This document shows positions 11,176-23,189 of a DNA stretch of 64,000 nucleotides, one piece after another. Position numbers and translations under genes: made by a program. The notes under the pieces are model-generated. The model was given only the letters and a program-made list of their open reading frames with translations. It made no database searches and was not told the DNA's origin. The DNA comes from Cephalotus follicularis (lineage: Eukaryota; Streptophyta; Magnoliopsida; Oxalidales; Cephalotaceae), in NCBI GenBank assembly GCA_001972305.1, contig BDDD01002277.1, positions 217,216 through 281,215 of the forward strand. Reading direction: 5' to 3'. How positions within the stretch are numbered: position 1 is the first letter of the stretch; each line of letters begins with the position of its first letter.

Positions 11176-11683
11176 TCAATTCTCACTCTCATTCTCTCAT
11201 TTTCTCTCATTCTTCTTCCGCTCTCTATCCTTCTCCTCTCTCTCTCGCCCAGCCAGCAGCCTCCTCCTCCATAGCAGCTCCGGATTTGCTGCTTCATTGA
11301 CAAGTAGTGATTGCAAGCCTCCTTCTTGCGGATTGAACAACGTAGCAGCCATTTGATTGATTGGAAGCTCAACTTTTGAAGCTTTAGTGATAGGTAGGAC
11401 TTCTTTACTGAATTGCCTATTGTTTTATTGATTGATTGACCGAATTGCATGATTGATTGAGTGATTGAATGATTGAATTGAAGTGAATTGTGAAACTAGG
11501 GTTTTTATTGATTTCCTTGACCTAATGGATCTAGGAAGACTAAAATTGAAATTGAAAGGTTGTAACAAGTTTTACAAACCTTAAATGATTGATTTTAAAC
11601 CTTGGTTTTCAAAGAATGGCTTTAAAATGGTTTTTGACTTGAGATTTACCCTATTTTATGCATAAAATCGACTATGCCCAGCA

Positions 11684-12019
11684 AAGATATCGACCCCTAG
11701 CCCAAGGACGTCAATGTCTTTTTCTTCAGAGTGCTGTATCCTTGATTCTGCAGTAAAGACGTCGACGTCTTTCAAAGACATCGACGTCTTTGCCTCGAGA
11801 TGTCTTTCCCATAGAAAGACATCGATGCCGAACATCGATGCGCATTCCAAAACTATTGTTATTGAAACGCGTCGATGCCTTTCCCCAAAGACATCGACGT
11901 CTTCGGCCAGATCTCTACACAAATAGGGAAAGACATCGACGTCTTTCAAAGACATCGACGTCTTTCCACCATTTTATAAATGCGTCGACGTCTTTTACCA
12001 AGGACATCGACGCCTAATG
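11684..12019. repeat. GTCGAC palindrome cluster, solo LTR 1
   Basis: This is the densest cluster in the window: about a dozen copies of AAAGAC(A/G)TCGA(C/T)G(T/C)CTTT in 335 bp. One is the perfect 18-bp palindrome AAAGACGTCGACGTCTTT (11755-11772). It creates meaningless DVDVF-type repeats when translated. Confidence 0.9.
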
Positions 12020-12129
12020 TACTGAAAGGAGTTTTTAGTTGTTTAAATCTAGTTTTCCACTTCTTTTCACATCGCCACTTGACCGGAGCCTCACTTGAGG
12101 TGTTCAAGTGTTTGAAAACAGTTTTAATG

Positions 12130-12376
12130 ATTGCACTGATCGATTGATTGCTTGAGTCATGAGTGTTGTTGTGAGTCTAAGTTGGTAAAATGGACGCACG
12201 TTCCCATCCCTCCATTAGGCACCACCACTTATCGGCCTTGCTTTGACGTTGTATTGATACATTGATCGATTGCTTGAGCCATGAGTGTTGTTGTGAGTCT
12301 AAGTCGGTACAATGGACGCACGTTCCCATTTCTCCATTGGACACCACCACTTATTGACTTTACTTAATATTGTATT
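12130..12376 (+). repeat. Tandem duplication of about 120 bp in solo LTR 1
   Basis: Two adjacent units share GAGTGTTGTTGTGAGTCTAA and ATGGACGCACGTTCCCAT, with a few substitutions. GATTGATTG-type runs flank both. Confidence 0.85.
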
Positions 12377-13398
12377 GACTCGATTGATTGATTGATTGAT
12401 TGTATTGTATGAATCCTATAGAGCGACCTTGTGGTTTACGTCGGCATGTTAGGTCGACTTTGTCCACCTATTCCGTCGATCGTTTCTTGTATTGTATTGT
12501 CTTGCTGACGAGCACGATTGATTGACGATTGACGCTCGCTAAGTGCCGTAGCTCCCTAACGGCATCAGTAGCTCCCTCAGCTGTAGCTCATCGAGATTGT
12601 ATTGGCCCAGCCATAGGCTGGAAGATCTATGCGTTCCAGACCTGATCAGTCTGAGAACCGTAGATAGATCTCCCACCCTTTTTGAAGGACTACCTTCCGT
12701 GGGATTGATCATTGCTAACTTATTGACATTATATTGACATCGGTCGCATGCTCTATAGGATATTGATTGATTGATTGGGTGTTTTATACACCACCATCGA
12801 ATGTCTGCTATTGATTGATTGATTGAATGATGAATTGATTGATTGTTATAGATCCTATCCGTATGCTCTGATGTGCCATTGTCATACGGGTAGTTTGATC
12901 GCCAACTGTACGCATGCATTTGCCATGTCATGCATTGATATTGTACACCGCACATTGATATTGTATAGATTGTCACCGATATTGCACATTGCACATGCAT
13001 ACATTCTGCATGGGGTTTCTGCTTAGCCAGTGTGGCTAACCCCATCCTTCGGGGTGGGGCTATGTTGTACTTTGTGTGTGGCACAGGTAGGGCAGCAGGT
13101 AGCAGCGGAAAGAAGGATTGAAGACTCGTTCTGATCACACGACTGCTTGGGTATCGCTGAGCTGATGAGATATTGTAGTGAAAAGTGTGACATGTAATGT
13201 ATTGAAAAAAGACTGGTATTGTAAAGAATTTGTATTGTATTGTATGGATGGATTCGTATTGTATCTTCCGCATGTCATGTATTGCAAAGTTTTAAGTTTT
13301 TCCGTATTTTTATATTGCTAGTCCCAACCATTGTATTGTGTATTGGATTAAGTGTAATGCCACGTGTCCGCCCTGCGGGCGCTGGGTGTTACACCAGA

Positions 13399-14158
13399 AG
13401 AACCACTATTGTGCTGAGATCAAATCATCTCATCATACTCAGCATGAGTCAAGGTCAATGCCATCATGATCTGGCCAGAAGATGGAGAATCTGAAAACCC
13501 ACTACCAGAATCGAGTGAGACATGCAAGCTACGCAACTCAGGATGAATATCACAGCAATTGTCCACAGTATGTCCAATTACGCTGACAATGAGTACAAAA
13601 CTGGACAGATTTGAATCCACCACGAGAATCACTAATATTTCCCCCTCCACAAACAACACCACGACCACCTCCAATAGAACTACGACCATGACAACGATTA
13701 TCAAAGCCCCAACTACCACGGGTATTCCCATGACCACCATGTGCTACCATAGCACTATTTTCAAACATGACAGGGGACGAAGCCTATAAAATGAAATGAC
13801 TGACTCGAGAATAAACCTCCTCCATAGTAGGTAAAGAACCCGTAGAGATAATCTGCTGTCTAAATGCATTACGTGGCAGATTAAGGCCATGAAGAAATAA
13901 AAGGGAGACCAAATAAATACCTCATTGCTACATTTCAGCAATGGTAACATCAGGAGGAAAATAGGACTGATGTTGCTGATAAGTAGATGAAACCTAGCAT
14001 AGTAGTCAGTAGTACCATAATCACCTTCACTAATCTCAAACAGAGATAACCAAGCAACTCAAACCCGACTCATATTATTATATTGAGAATAAAGTAAAGC
14101 ACAATTTTCCCAAATGGCACGAGTAGTAGAACACGTTCACAAGTGACGAATATACTCT
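13399..14158 (-). pseudogene. Copia gag, C-terminal part (broken)
   Basis: The minus strand encodes copia gag: TTRAIWENCALLYSQYNN, then SLPTMEEVYSRVS, and a CCHC zinc knuckle near 13555-13600. The knuckle is split between two frames (CTHCQRN in one, GHTVDNC in the next), so a single-base indel falls inside it. An in-frame stop also follows NNMSRV. It joins the N-terminal half at 43184-43461 across element D. Confidence 0.8.
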
Positions 14159-14934
14159 TACACGACCCGTCCCGCAAGGCTGTGACCCTGCCCGAATGGA
14201 CCGTGCCATTCTATAATCTATTCCTCACACGACCCGTCCAGCAAGGCTGTGACCCCGCCGAACGGACCGTGCCATTCTATAATCAAAATTTCAAATCAAG
14301 ATCATAACCAAATCAAATTTCTATCATTTACCATTCATTTAACTTATAAAGATGTGAAAATTCCTGTAGAAAAACCGTAAGAGTTTCCCTTAAAACTGGA
14401 CCTTTCCCAAAATTTTTCTTGCAAGAAAACAGCAATCCACACTCCCATAGGAGGAATCAAGATGTATATCTAGTCCTGTTTCCTCATACGACCTATCATA
14501 ATCCCATATACTCATACATATCTACAACACAATCTGCAAGTCTCATATATTTATATATAATAACCCAAATACCCCATGAATGCATGTAAGGCTGGCGATA
14601 GCTACCAGAATATGGTGCCTGTGCCCGTGGTCTACCTCCAATAGAACTCGACTGCTACTAATCTGGTGGATTATCAACTGCCTCCTCAACTGAAAAAAAT
14701 TAGACATGGGAGGGGGTTACTCCAAATTACTAAGTGAGTAGGAACAAAACATCCCCTTGTAAATCCCTCAAGGAATTCGGATGTGCTGAATAGAATGAGC
14801 ATAATATAATCAATGGTATATGCAACAAAATAAGATAATGTAAATCCACCGAAAGAAAGCTCGAATCTCAACAAAGGGCTCCACAGAAGAAACTTCAAAT
14901 ATCAACAATGGAAATAAAAGAAGCAATAATATTA
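14159..14934 (-). repeat. Element D 3' LTR, outer part
   Basis: This matches the start of the right LTR at 25004. Its first 66 bp or so (CACGACCCGTCC...CTATAATC) is present twice in tandem here (14159-14224 and 14225-about 14285) but only once in the right LTR. It is interrupted after 14934 by a solo LTR. Confidence 0.88.
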
Positions 14935-14939
14935 ACAAG

Positions 14940-17399
14940 TGTAACACCCCATGTTCTATTTTAAAGAGATAAGAGAAATTATTAACATAAGAGTTAATTG
15001 TTTTAAGTGGAAGTTGGTCTTTTAGAGGATTAGTTAGGTATGGCCCAAATTGAGTTCAGTAGTGGGTAAGTTTAAGAAAGGCCAATTTGAGTTTAGAAGC
15101 TAGATTAACGAGGCCCAATGATTTATGGCTAAATATTAGATTTTTAAGGGCCCAATTGCAAAGATTCCAAGGGAAGTTTCCAAGTTCCAAGGTAATGATG
15201 ATGTAGTGAGGAAACTCAACGATATAGAGTGTTGAGATAGATAAGGTGGCAGAGTTTTAGGTTCAGCAGGCTAGAGGTGTGAGAGAGAGTTCTAGTTCCC
15301 TTTCTCTTTCTTCCTTTTTCTTGAGTGGAAGGATTGTGGTAGTCCAGCAAGTCCGAGCTCTCGGATAAGCAAAGAAGTTGAAGCAGCAAGCAAAGAGAAG
15401 CTAGGCGCCAGAGAAAGTAGCAAAGAAATAGTGAGTGTGACATCCTTTTCTATATAGATATTTTGTTTCATGTTATTTCTTGATAATCTTCATTTTCAGT
15501 TTCAGCATAGCAAGTGAGTTTAGTCGGGAATTGCTTCTCTAACGTTTTATGTAAGTCTTCCTTGTGAGTGGAGAGAAATTTCCGAGCACCAGTGCTCAGT
15601 TCTCTTTTTTTAAGTGATCAGTCACTTTCCAGTAAGGTAACAGTACGTGTTCATTCCCCTCCTCGGCGTATTCATTGTCTAAAATGGGTTGTTGAGTGAG
15701 ACTTCCCCCGGGTTCCATACTCGGATCTCCTTTACGTTGTTGTCTATGGCGGTGTATAATGGTGAGTGCAGCAGAGCACATATGTACATAGCTCCAACCT
15801 CCTCGGTATTCTCATTGTCTATAATGGGAAGTCGGGCGAAACTGTCCCTGGGTTCCATACCTGGATCTGCTCTATGCTATTATCAAGGATAACATGATGA
15901 TGTGAGTACAGCAGAGCTAAGTTATCAGATAGTAGAGTATAGAGCCTTTCAGTAAGTTTTCTAAGAGGAGGGCCTACGTCCTCGGTAATCAGTTCTCAGT
16001 TCAGATAAGAAAGAAAATAAGCAAAGATAAGCAAGCATAGGGAGAACCAAGGTTCTCGGCAGGCAAGCTGCCAGTTTACGGCTCAGGCCGAGACCAGCTC
16101 AGCACCAGCTCAGGCCACTATAAGTTGGCTATTATGTATATATCTCAGCACCAGCTCAGGCCACTATAAGTTGGCTATTATGTATATATCTCAGCACCAG
16201 CTCAGGCCGCTATAAGTTGGCACCTATACTTATGTATAAGCAAAGAAAAGAAAAGAAAAGTAAGCCCCGAGATCAGTTCTTGTCCTTCTCGGCATTTTTG
16301 GCCTAGTCAGACTTTTCAGAGCATTCTTGCTAACAGATGAAATCATAAGTTTTATTCAGCTTTCATGAGCACTCTAGAGAATCAGCTAAGCAGAGAAAAG
16401 AGTAAGCCTTCTAAAGTACTTCGAGCGTTTCCTTATTGTACGCCATGACATATATGTTTGTTTACAACTTATTTCCCCAGTTGGGACATTTACTCATGTT
16501 CATGGTATGCTTTATTCAGTGCATTCACTTTTGAGGAATGCATTAGAGGATGTTTTTGCTCTCATTCACTTAGTCAGTTGGACTAATTCCCTCACATATT
16601 ATTTTGCAAACCAGTCAGCAGGAGGGAATCCTCCAGGCCAGTAGTAGAAAGCTTAAGGAAAGGTAGTTTTTGTGCTTGGCTTCTCGGGAGTTAGCTCGGG
16701 CGACCAACATGCATTGCATTGGGCATTCTTTTTGGGTTTCCTTATCTTTATTTTCTTTTGTGGAGTACCTGAGAGTATGTATATTTTGTTATATGAATGT
16801 TAAGGAAAGAAATCTTATGTTGATTCTTTTTGATGAATGAAGGAAGCAGTAGTTGTTCATAGTCCGAGCTCTAGTTTTGTGTAAAAGTTATGTTAGTAGT
16901 TTCTCCTTATGGTTGTTGTCATATCCGAGGAGCCAGGGAATGCTCGGACGGATATATAGGTATATGTAGCTTGAAGTCGGGTCCTCGGATGCAGAGTATG
17001 AAAGAGATTACGAGAGAGATCCGAGGACGACCTCGATGTTCATGCGGCAGATTAAAATATTATTTTCTAGCGCTATAGTGTTTTAAGTTTGGTTATGTCG
17101 TGCGTTTTAGTGCTCGGCTAAGGAATAAATAAGAAGCTCTTGCGAGAAGGTCAGTGGAAAGAAGAGTGTTGTTGGCGTGTGCTCAGGAAGTTTTATTTTT
17201 CCAGTTTGTCACCCGAGAAGAATCTTTAAGTTAAGTCAAGCTCCTAAAGGGTTAATTTAAAGATAGATGATGAGAGCTCAGCAGCAACTGCGTGACGCCC
17301 CGTCCTGGTGAGGGCACAAGGCTCTCCTTAGAACTGGACGACACAGTGCCTGCTAACTCCGGCGGAGTCCGAGGGCTCACATCGAAGTCGGTCATCACA
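14940..17399 (+). mobile_element. Solo LTR 2 (2,460 bp), inserted in element D
   Basis: Starts TGTAACACCCC and ends GTCATCACA, with a perfect target duplication ACAAG (14935-14939 and 17400-17404). The empty site survives at about 40908-40925 in the other LTR of D, which confirms the boundaries. A related LTR sits at 25537-28200. It has internal tandem duplications (15659-15920 and 16098-16216). No GTCGAC cluster is present. Confidence 0.92.
16098..16216 (+). repeat. 46-bp tandem repeat, 2.6 copies
   Basis: Units start CTCAGCACCAGCTCAGGCC at 16098, 16144 and 16190. The first two are identical; the third is partial and has one change. The related LTR at 25537 has only a single degenerate unit near 26645. 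Confidence 0.9.
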
Positions 17400-17404
17400 A
17401 CAAG

Positions 17405-17788
17405 ACTATAAGCACAAGATAGATAAAATGAAAGTCCATGAAAATAATCTCAATGCTCAAGGAAAAAGCTCCACAATTATAAGCAAGATCCACAAATATA
17501 ATCACAATCCACAATACGATCAACAAATATGATCAAGATCCACAATATAATCCATAAGTGTAAACAAGTTTTACAAATGTACCCACATACAAATTAAAAT
17601 AACTGGAGATGCTGGTTGACACACACAATGTCATCACAGTAATAGTAACGAGCCTTAGGCTACCATATAAATATCATGCTCAATACACCGGTGTAGAACG
17701 CCCATGGGCTATGCATCATACATAACACCCCACCACGTACGATGGGCCTGCTACGACACGTACCCCACCCTGTACAATGGGCCTACGT

Positions 17789-17858
<70 letters not shown>

Positions 17859-19690
17859 GGGATACCCAGCATCATAGTACAAAACACAGTATCACAATAA
17901 AGCACATAATGGAAGGTGACATCATCACCCGAACAAGAAATCATCATGTCTACATCAACGATATCATAATAAAGAAAAGATGAGTATCACAACGAAATAA
18001 ATCAAATTTAGGAATCAAATACAAATCAGGCTTGCAAAGCATTCTCATAACAAGAATATCCAAAGGGCGCATATCACATATAAGAATTTTAAGAACAAGT
18101 AAGGTAAAAGAAGGGAATCTCCCACTCACTGTATCACTGTAATTAACTATCGCGGACTAGCACCTCGGGGATCTGGATCAGCAATAGGATCCCCGTCTAC
18201 AATGACATTACATAAAAGACTCGTTAACCACATTTGTTACACTTTATCACTTGAAATGCATGTATGAAATGTTTAAATGACATTTTAACCGATTTGTTTC
18301 CCCACTTACACTTTACTCAAATACTTAACCTTATCACTTATAGTTCATCACGCTACTCACATTATCACATAATTGCTCCTTTATAAATGGATTTGCTTCA
18401 ACACCCTTTATAAACGCACTTATATATACTGTTTTAGTTCCACTAACATGGTTTTTCTTTCATACTCCCTACGCATTAATTATCTCAACTTATTAGCCCA
18501 ATTTTACTCCTATCCATCTTATTGATCACAACTTACTACCAATAGCTCATAATCAATCATTTACTCATTTCAATGCATCCACCAATATATTCTATCATTA
18601 AAATACATCATTTCATCACCATATTAACTAATCAACATCAAAATCTATAAACACCTAACCTGGACAAAATTTCTTTCACATAGGAAGTGCTCAAATTAAC
18701 TGAAATCCTTAATCCACCATTATGTTCATGATTCCTCCACTCACAACACCATCCAGTCACTTTAACATCAAAGAATTACTCAACACTTTGTCACTCTTTA
18801 AGAAGGCCGAATCTTAAGGGAATAAAATAGAGATTAAACTATGCTAATATACTTCAATTTACCCCTAGGAAATATCAACTCTTCCTTACTAATCATGGAG
18901 CCTGAAATTAAGGAGATAAAAGAGAAATTAAATCATGATATCATACTGTAATTTCTTTGAACTAATATCATTAATTATTAAGATATAACATTTGCCTCAA
19001 CAATCTAACTATAACCTGAAATAATTGATGAAAACGCAAACATATTAACTAATTTTTAACAAGAAAGTGATGGAGCTTACCTAAATTGTTAGAACATTTT
19101 GAAGAGAAATCAATTACAAGCTTGTATTTAGAAGAGAGGTGCAGAATAATTGAAGTCTTTGGTTGATGGAGCAGGTTCGGCCAAATGAAGAAGAATGAGG
19201 GAATGAAAGACTATTAACTGTATAAACATATACATGAAGGATGTGGAGAATTCTAGAGAGGTGTAGGCCTTTTAAAGAAGAATGGGCCAAATTTTTTCCG
19301 AGTATAAATGTTTGGGCCGAAATTTAACAAGAAATAAATAATTTGGGCCTTATTTGATGAATAGTTTGGCCATCAAGAGGAGGAAATTGAAGGAAGACTA
19401 TATTCTTATTAGTCATGTGTTTATATATGTGTATTGGAGCATTCTAGAGTGATGTAGGCCATTTAAAGGGTTAGGCCAAAATTTATTAAAGAAAAATAAT
19501 GATTTGGGCCTTAGGCCCAATGTATTACTTATAGGACTTATTACGATTAGCCCATGGTTTAATTTAATTAGAATTTATAATGTATTCTATACCATAGTTA
19601 CCTCTTATCTAATGTAACAACTTTATGAATGCTATGTATACATGGGATGATGATATGTAATAAAAATACAATCCTAGATAACCATCCTCC
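17405..19690 (-). repeat. Element D 3' LTR, middle part
   Basis: This matches 40910-43170 of the right LTR. It carries an expanded AC/AT microsatellite (17792-17858) that the right LTR lacks. No gene is seen. Confidence 0.88.
17792..17858. repeat. (AC)n(AT)n microsatellite
   Basis: About 25 AC units are followed by about 8 AT units. The matching place in the other D LTR (41286-41298) has only a short AT run. Confidence 0.95.
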
Positions 19691-19693
19691 TAA

Positions 19694-20072
19694 GTGCCTG
19701 TTTGGTAATGTTTTTGCATTACCAAAAACACTTTTTAAACTCAATTTTAGCAATACTAGTGTTTGATAAAACTTTAGCAAAAGTACTTTTAGCAAGTTTT
19801 TAAAAAGGAGCAAGAACACTTTTCAAACTAGTCTGGTGAGGTCAGTTCGAAAAATGCTTTTGACAACCACACTTTTATATAGTATTTATAATTTCATGTC
19901 CATTTCAGTCATTTAAAATTTTTACAATAGTTTCAAAAATATATTTACCAAACACATATTCATTGCAGAAGCACTTTTCAGCTTTTTCACAGCACTTTTG
20001 ACAATAGCACTTTTACTAAAAGTATTTTAAAAAAGTATTTTTACGAAACACACAGTATTACCAAACATACCC
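19694..20072. mobile_element. Tourist/Harbinger-like MITE (379 bp)
   Basis: The terminal inverted repeats are TGTTTGGTAAT at the left and ATTACCAAACA at the right, flanked by TAA (19691-19693 and 20073-20075), the target typical of PIF/Harbinger MITEs. The right LTR of D lacks it (CTTCCTAAATATGACAC near 43157), so it inserted after D. The interior is AT-rich with repeated AGCACTTTT/AAAAGTACTTTT phrases and no coding capacity. Confidence 0.85.
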
Positions 20073-20095
20073 TAAATGTGACACGGTGTGTCACA

Positions 20096-20114
20096 ATATC
20101 CCCCCCTTTTTAGA
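20096..20114 (-). other. Polypurine tract of element D
   Basis: The minus strand reads AAAAAGGGGGGGATAT directly before the 3' LTR, whose sense start is TGTGACACACCG. Confidence 0.8.
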
Positions 20115-20130
20115 ATTTTGTCTCAAAAAT

Positions 20131-21684
20131 TTACATACCGCAACCATTGAAGAGATATGGGTAGCGCCTCCTCATTTCGTCCTCCAGCTCCTAGGTGGCC
20201 TCCTCGACAGCATGATTCCTTCACAAAATTTTGACTAGAGGAATGGTCTAGCTACGCAAGACCTGATCTTGCTGGTCCAATATCTGTACAGGGACTTCCT
20301 CGTAAGCTAAGTCTGGTAAATATTTGGCTGTCAAATCGACAGAAGTATCCAAAATATGCGAAGGGACCGGAATGTACTTCCTCAGCATTGATACGTGGAA
20401 GATATTATGGATCCGAACTAACTCCGGAGGCAACGATAGTCGGTATGCAACTGGTCCAATCATCTGTATAATCTCAAAAGTCCAACATATCAAGGACTCA
20501 GCTTACCACGTCTACCAACCCTGATAACTCCTGTATATGGCGATACTCGTAAAAACACTCGGTCACCCACCTCAAACTCTAACTCTTTGTGGCCTTTGTC
20601 AGCATAGCTCTTCTGTCTACTCTGGGCTGCCCACAGTCTTTCCTGAATAATCTTCACCTTTTCTGCAACATCCCTGGCCAAGTCTGGACCCAACAATCTT
20701 CTCTCACCAACCTCATCCCAGCATAAAGGTGTTCTACACATCTGCCATACAAAGCCTCATATGGTGCCATGCCGATACTAGCCTGGTGACTGTTATTATA
20801 GGCAAACTCAGCCAATGTCAGGCGGGTATCCCAACTATGCCTGAAATCCGTCACACATGCACACAACATATCTTCCAAGGTCTGAATAGTACACTCAGAC
20901 TACCTGTTAGTCTAAGGGTGATAAGCAGTACTCAATCTCAACTCAGTACCTAGTGCTGCCTGCAAACTCTACCAAAATCTTGAGGTAAATCGAGGGTCTC
21001 TATCTGATACAATACTAATGAGAATCCCATGAAACCTGATAATATCATCAACATACAACTGTGCCAACCGGTTCAGACTATAATCTATACGTATAGGCAA
21101 GAAATGTGCTGACTTTGTCATGGCATCTCGTTCCTCTGGGTTTGTGGAAGTCCTGCAAAAAAGTCCATCGTAATGTGCTCCCACTTCCATTCAGGAATAG
21201 GGAGTGAATGCAACAGCCCTGAAGGTTTCTTCCGCTCTGCTTTGACCTGCTGGCATGTCAAACACTTGGCCACATATTTGGCTATCTCCCGTTTCATGCC
21301 TCTTTACCAGTAATGTTGCCTTAGGTCTCGATACATCTTAGTGCTACTAAGATGCATCAACCATGATGAACAGTGGGCTTCCTTCAGAATTTTCTACTTG
21401 TTAGTTTCCACATGCGGTACACAAATCCTTTGGCCAAACATCAGAGCACCATCTCCCTGAATGTGGAAATCTGACCGAGCACCCTATCTAACTTGCTTCA
21501 AGAGTTTTGCCAATCTCTAGTCCTGATCCTGTGCTTCCCTGATCCGGTCTACCAGCGTAGATCTCACCCGCAGTGCAGATAATACTGCACCATCATTATC
21601 TACTGACAACTTCGCACTCGTTGACCTCAACTGCTCCAGCAATGACAGATAGGTCAACTGTATATGGGCAAGGGAAACAGAGGA
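20131..21684 (-). pseudogene. Element D integrase and C-terminal tail (broken)
   Basis: The integrase core is visible as MTKSAHFLPIRIDYSLNRLA, VSDRDPRFTSRFW and WDTRLTLAEFAYNNSHQASIG, followed by VGERRLLGPDL and GPVAYRLSLPPELVRIHNIFHVSMLRKYI. The tail NHAVEEAT resembles the chromodomain-like end of Tekay elements but its Trp is a stop codon. At least three frameshifts (between 21190 and 21517, near 20741, and near 20493) and several stops make it far more decayed than element A or F. The natural stop is at 20131-20133. Confidence 0.85.
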
Positions 21685-23189
21685 TTTCCTGCTCAAAGCA
21701 TCTGCCACTACGTTAGCCTTGCCTGGGTGATAATCAATGGTGCAGTCATAGTCTTTGATCAACTCAATCCATCTCCTATGTCTCAAATTCAGGTGTTGCT
21801 GGGAAAACAAATACTTCGAACTCTGGTGGTCTGTGAAGATTTGGCAGGTCTCCCCATATAGATAATGTTGCCAAATCTTTAAAGCAAAGACCACTACAAC
21901 TAACTCCAAATCATGTGTATTTTTAACTGTCTCGAGGCATAAGCTACTACCTTCCCGTACTGCATCAATACACAGCACAAGCCCTGTCTAGAGGCATCAC
22001 TATATACCACAAATCCAGCACCTAGAGATGGAAGAGTCAACACTGGAGCTGTAGTCAATATGCTCTTGAGTTCCTGGAAGCTCCTTTCATACCCATCCGT
22101 CCACTCGAACTTGGCTCCTTTCCTTGTCATCTTAGATAGGGGTAAAGCTAACAAGGAGAAGTCCTCAATAAACCTCCTATAGTAACCAGCCAAACCCAAG
22201 AAACTGCGCACCTTTGTGACACTCCTGGGTCGCTCCCAAACAACTATAGCCTCTACTTTCTTTGGGTACACCCCAATACCCTGACCCGAGATCACATGCC
22301 CCAGGAATACCACTCTGTCAAGCCAAAATTCACATTTACTAAGTTTGGCATACAACTGATGGTCCTTCAAAGTTCGTAAAACAGTTCTCAGGTGATCACC
22401 GTGCTCTGGCTTGCTGCGAGAGTAGACCATAATATCATCAATGAACATTACTGCAAAACTATCCAGGAAAGGCCGAAAGACCTAATTCATCAGGTCCATA
22501 AAAGCTGTCGGAGCATTAGTCATACCAAAAGGCATGACCGAAAACTCATAATGGCCATATCGTGTCCTGAAAGCTATCTTCAGAATATCCTACTCTCGTA
22601 TCCTCAACTGATGGTAACCTGATCGAAGATCTATCTTCGAAAATACGTAGGCTCCCTGCAACTGGTTGAACAGGTCATCGAATAGTGGCAAGGGGTACTT
22701 ATTTCATACCGTGACCTTGTTGAGCTGCTTGTAGTCAATACAAAACCGCATGGTACCATCCTTCTTCTTTACAAATAGTATTGGTGCATCGCAAGGAGAA
22801 CTACTGAGTCTAATGAATCCCTTCTCCAGTAACTCCTGTAACTGTTCCTTCAGCTCCTTCAACTCAACCGGCGCCATCCTGTGGGGTGCAAGAGATATAG
22901 GGGTTGTACCGGGAACCAACTCTATGGTAAAGTCCGTCTCTCTCTCTAGAGGTAACCACGGTAATTCATCCAGAAACACATCCAGAAACTCACAAACTAT
23001 AGAAATCTCTTCTAACTTCAGCTCAGTCACCCTAGTATCCACCACATAAGCAAGGTAACCCTAACCACCCTTCTGCAATAATTGGTGGGCAGTCATAGCT
23101 GAGATCACTCTGACTGGTACAGTATGTTGCTCGCACAGAAACTCCATACTGGCTCCGTCAGGCATACGAAATGTAACTACTCTCCTAGA
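21685..23189 (-). pseudogene. Element D reverse transcriptase and RNase H (broken)
   Basis: RT blocks read [12 protein letters not shown], the catalytic [11 protein letters not shown] near 22430, and [16 protein letters not shown]. RNase H reads [20 protein letters not shown], then DHQSSKYLF and [16 protein letters not shown] frameshift near 21920 splits RNase H, and stops lie between 22448 and 22704. It belongs to the same polyprotein as the gag and integrase parts around it. Confidence 0.87.

Larger units (their letters stand above)
10989..13393 (+). mobile_element. Solo LTR 1 (2,405 bp), inserted in copia
   Basis: The LTR starts TGTGATGACCCG and ends GGTGTTACA, with no internal region or second LTR. 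A perfect 5-bp target duplication CCAGA lies at 10984-10988 and 13394-13398. Copia protease/gag sequence resumes on both sides. The TGTGATGACCCGAATTTCC start resembles gypsy (Tekay-type) LTRs, including the solo LTR at 44969. Solo LTRs arise by recombination between the two LTRs of a full element. Long reverse-strand ORFs inside it (such as 12539-13273) are not considered genes. Confidence 0.92.

Noticed and set aside
11656-11955. Possible repeat protein with DVDVF units
   Set aside because: The units are translations of the GTCGAC palindrome cluster; other frames are equally open.
12539-13273. 244-codon ORF on the minus strand
   Set aside because: It lies antisense inside solo LTR 1, is low-complexity with no recognised domain, and follows repetitive ATTG/GATT DNA.
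13420-13740. 106-codon hydrophobic ORF as a membrane protein
   Set aside because: Valine-rich runs are an off-frame reading of copia gag; the true frames show the split zinc knuckle.
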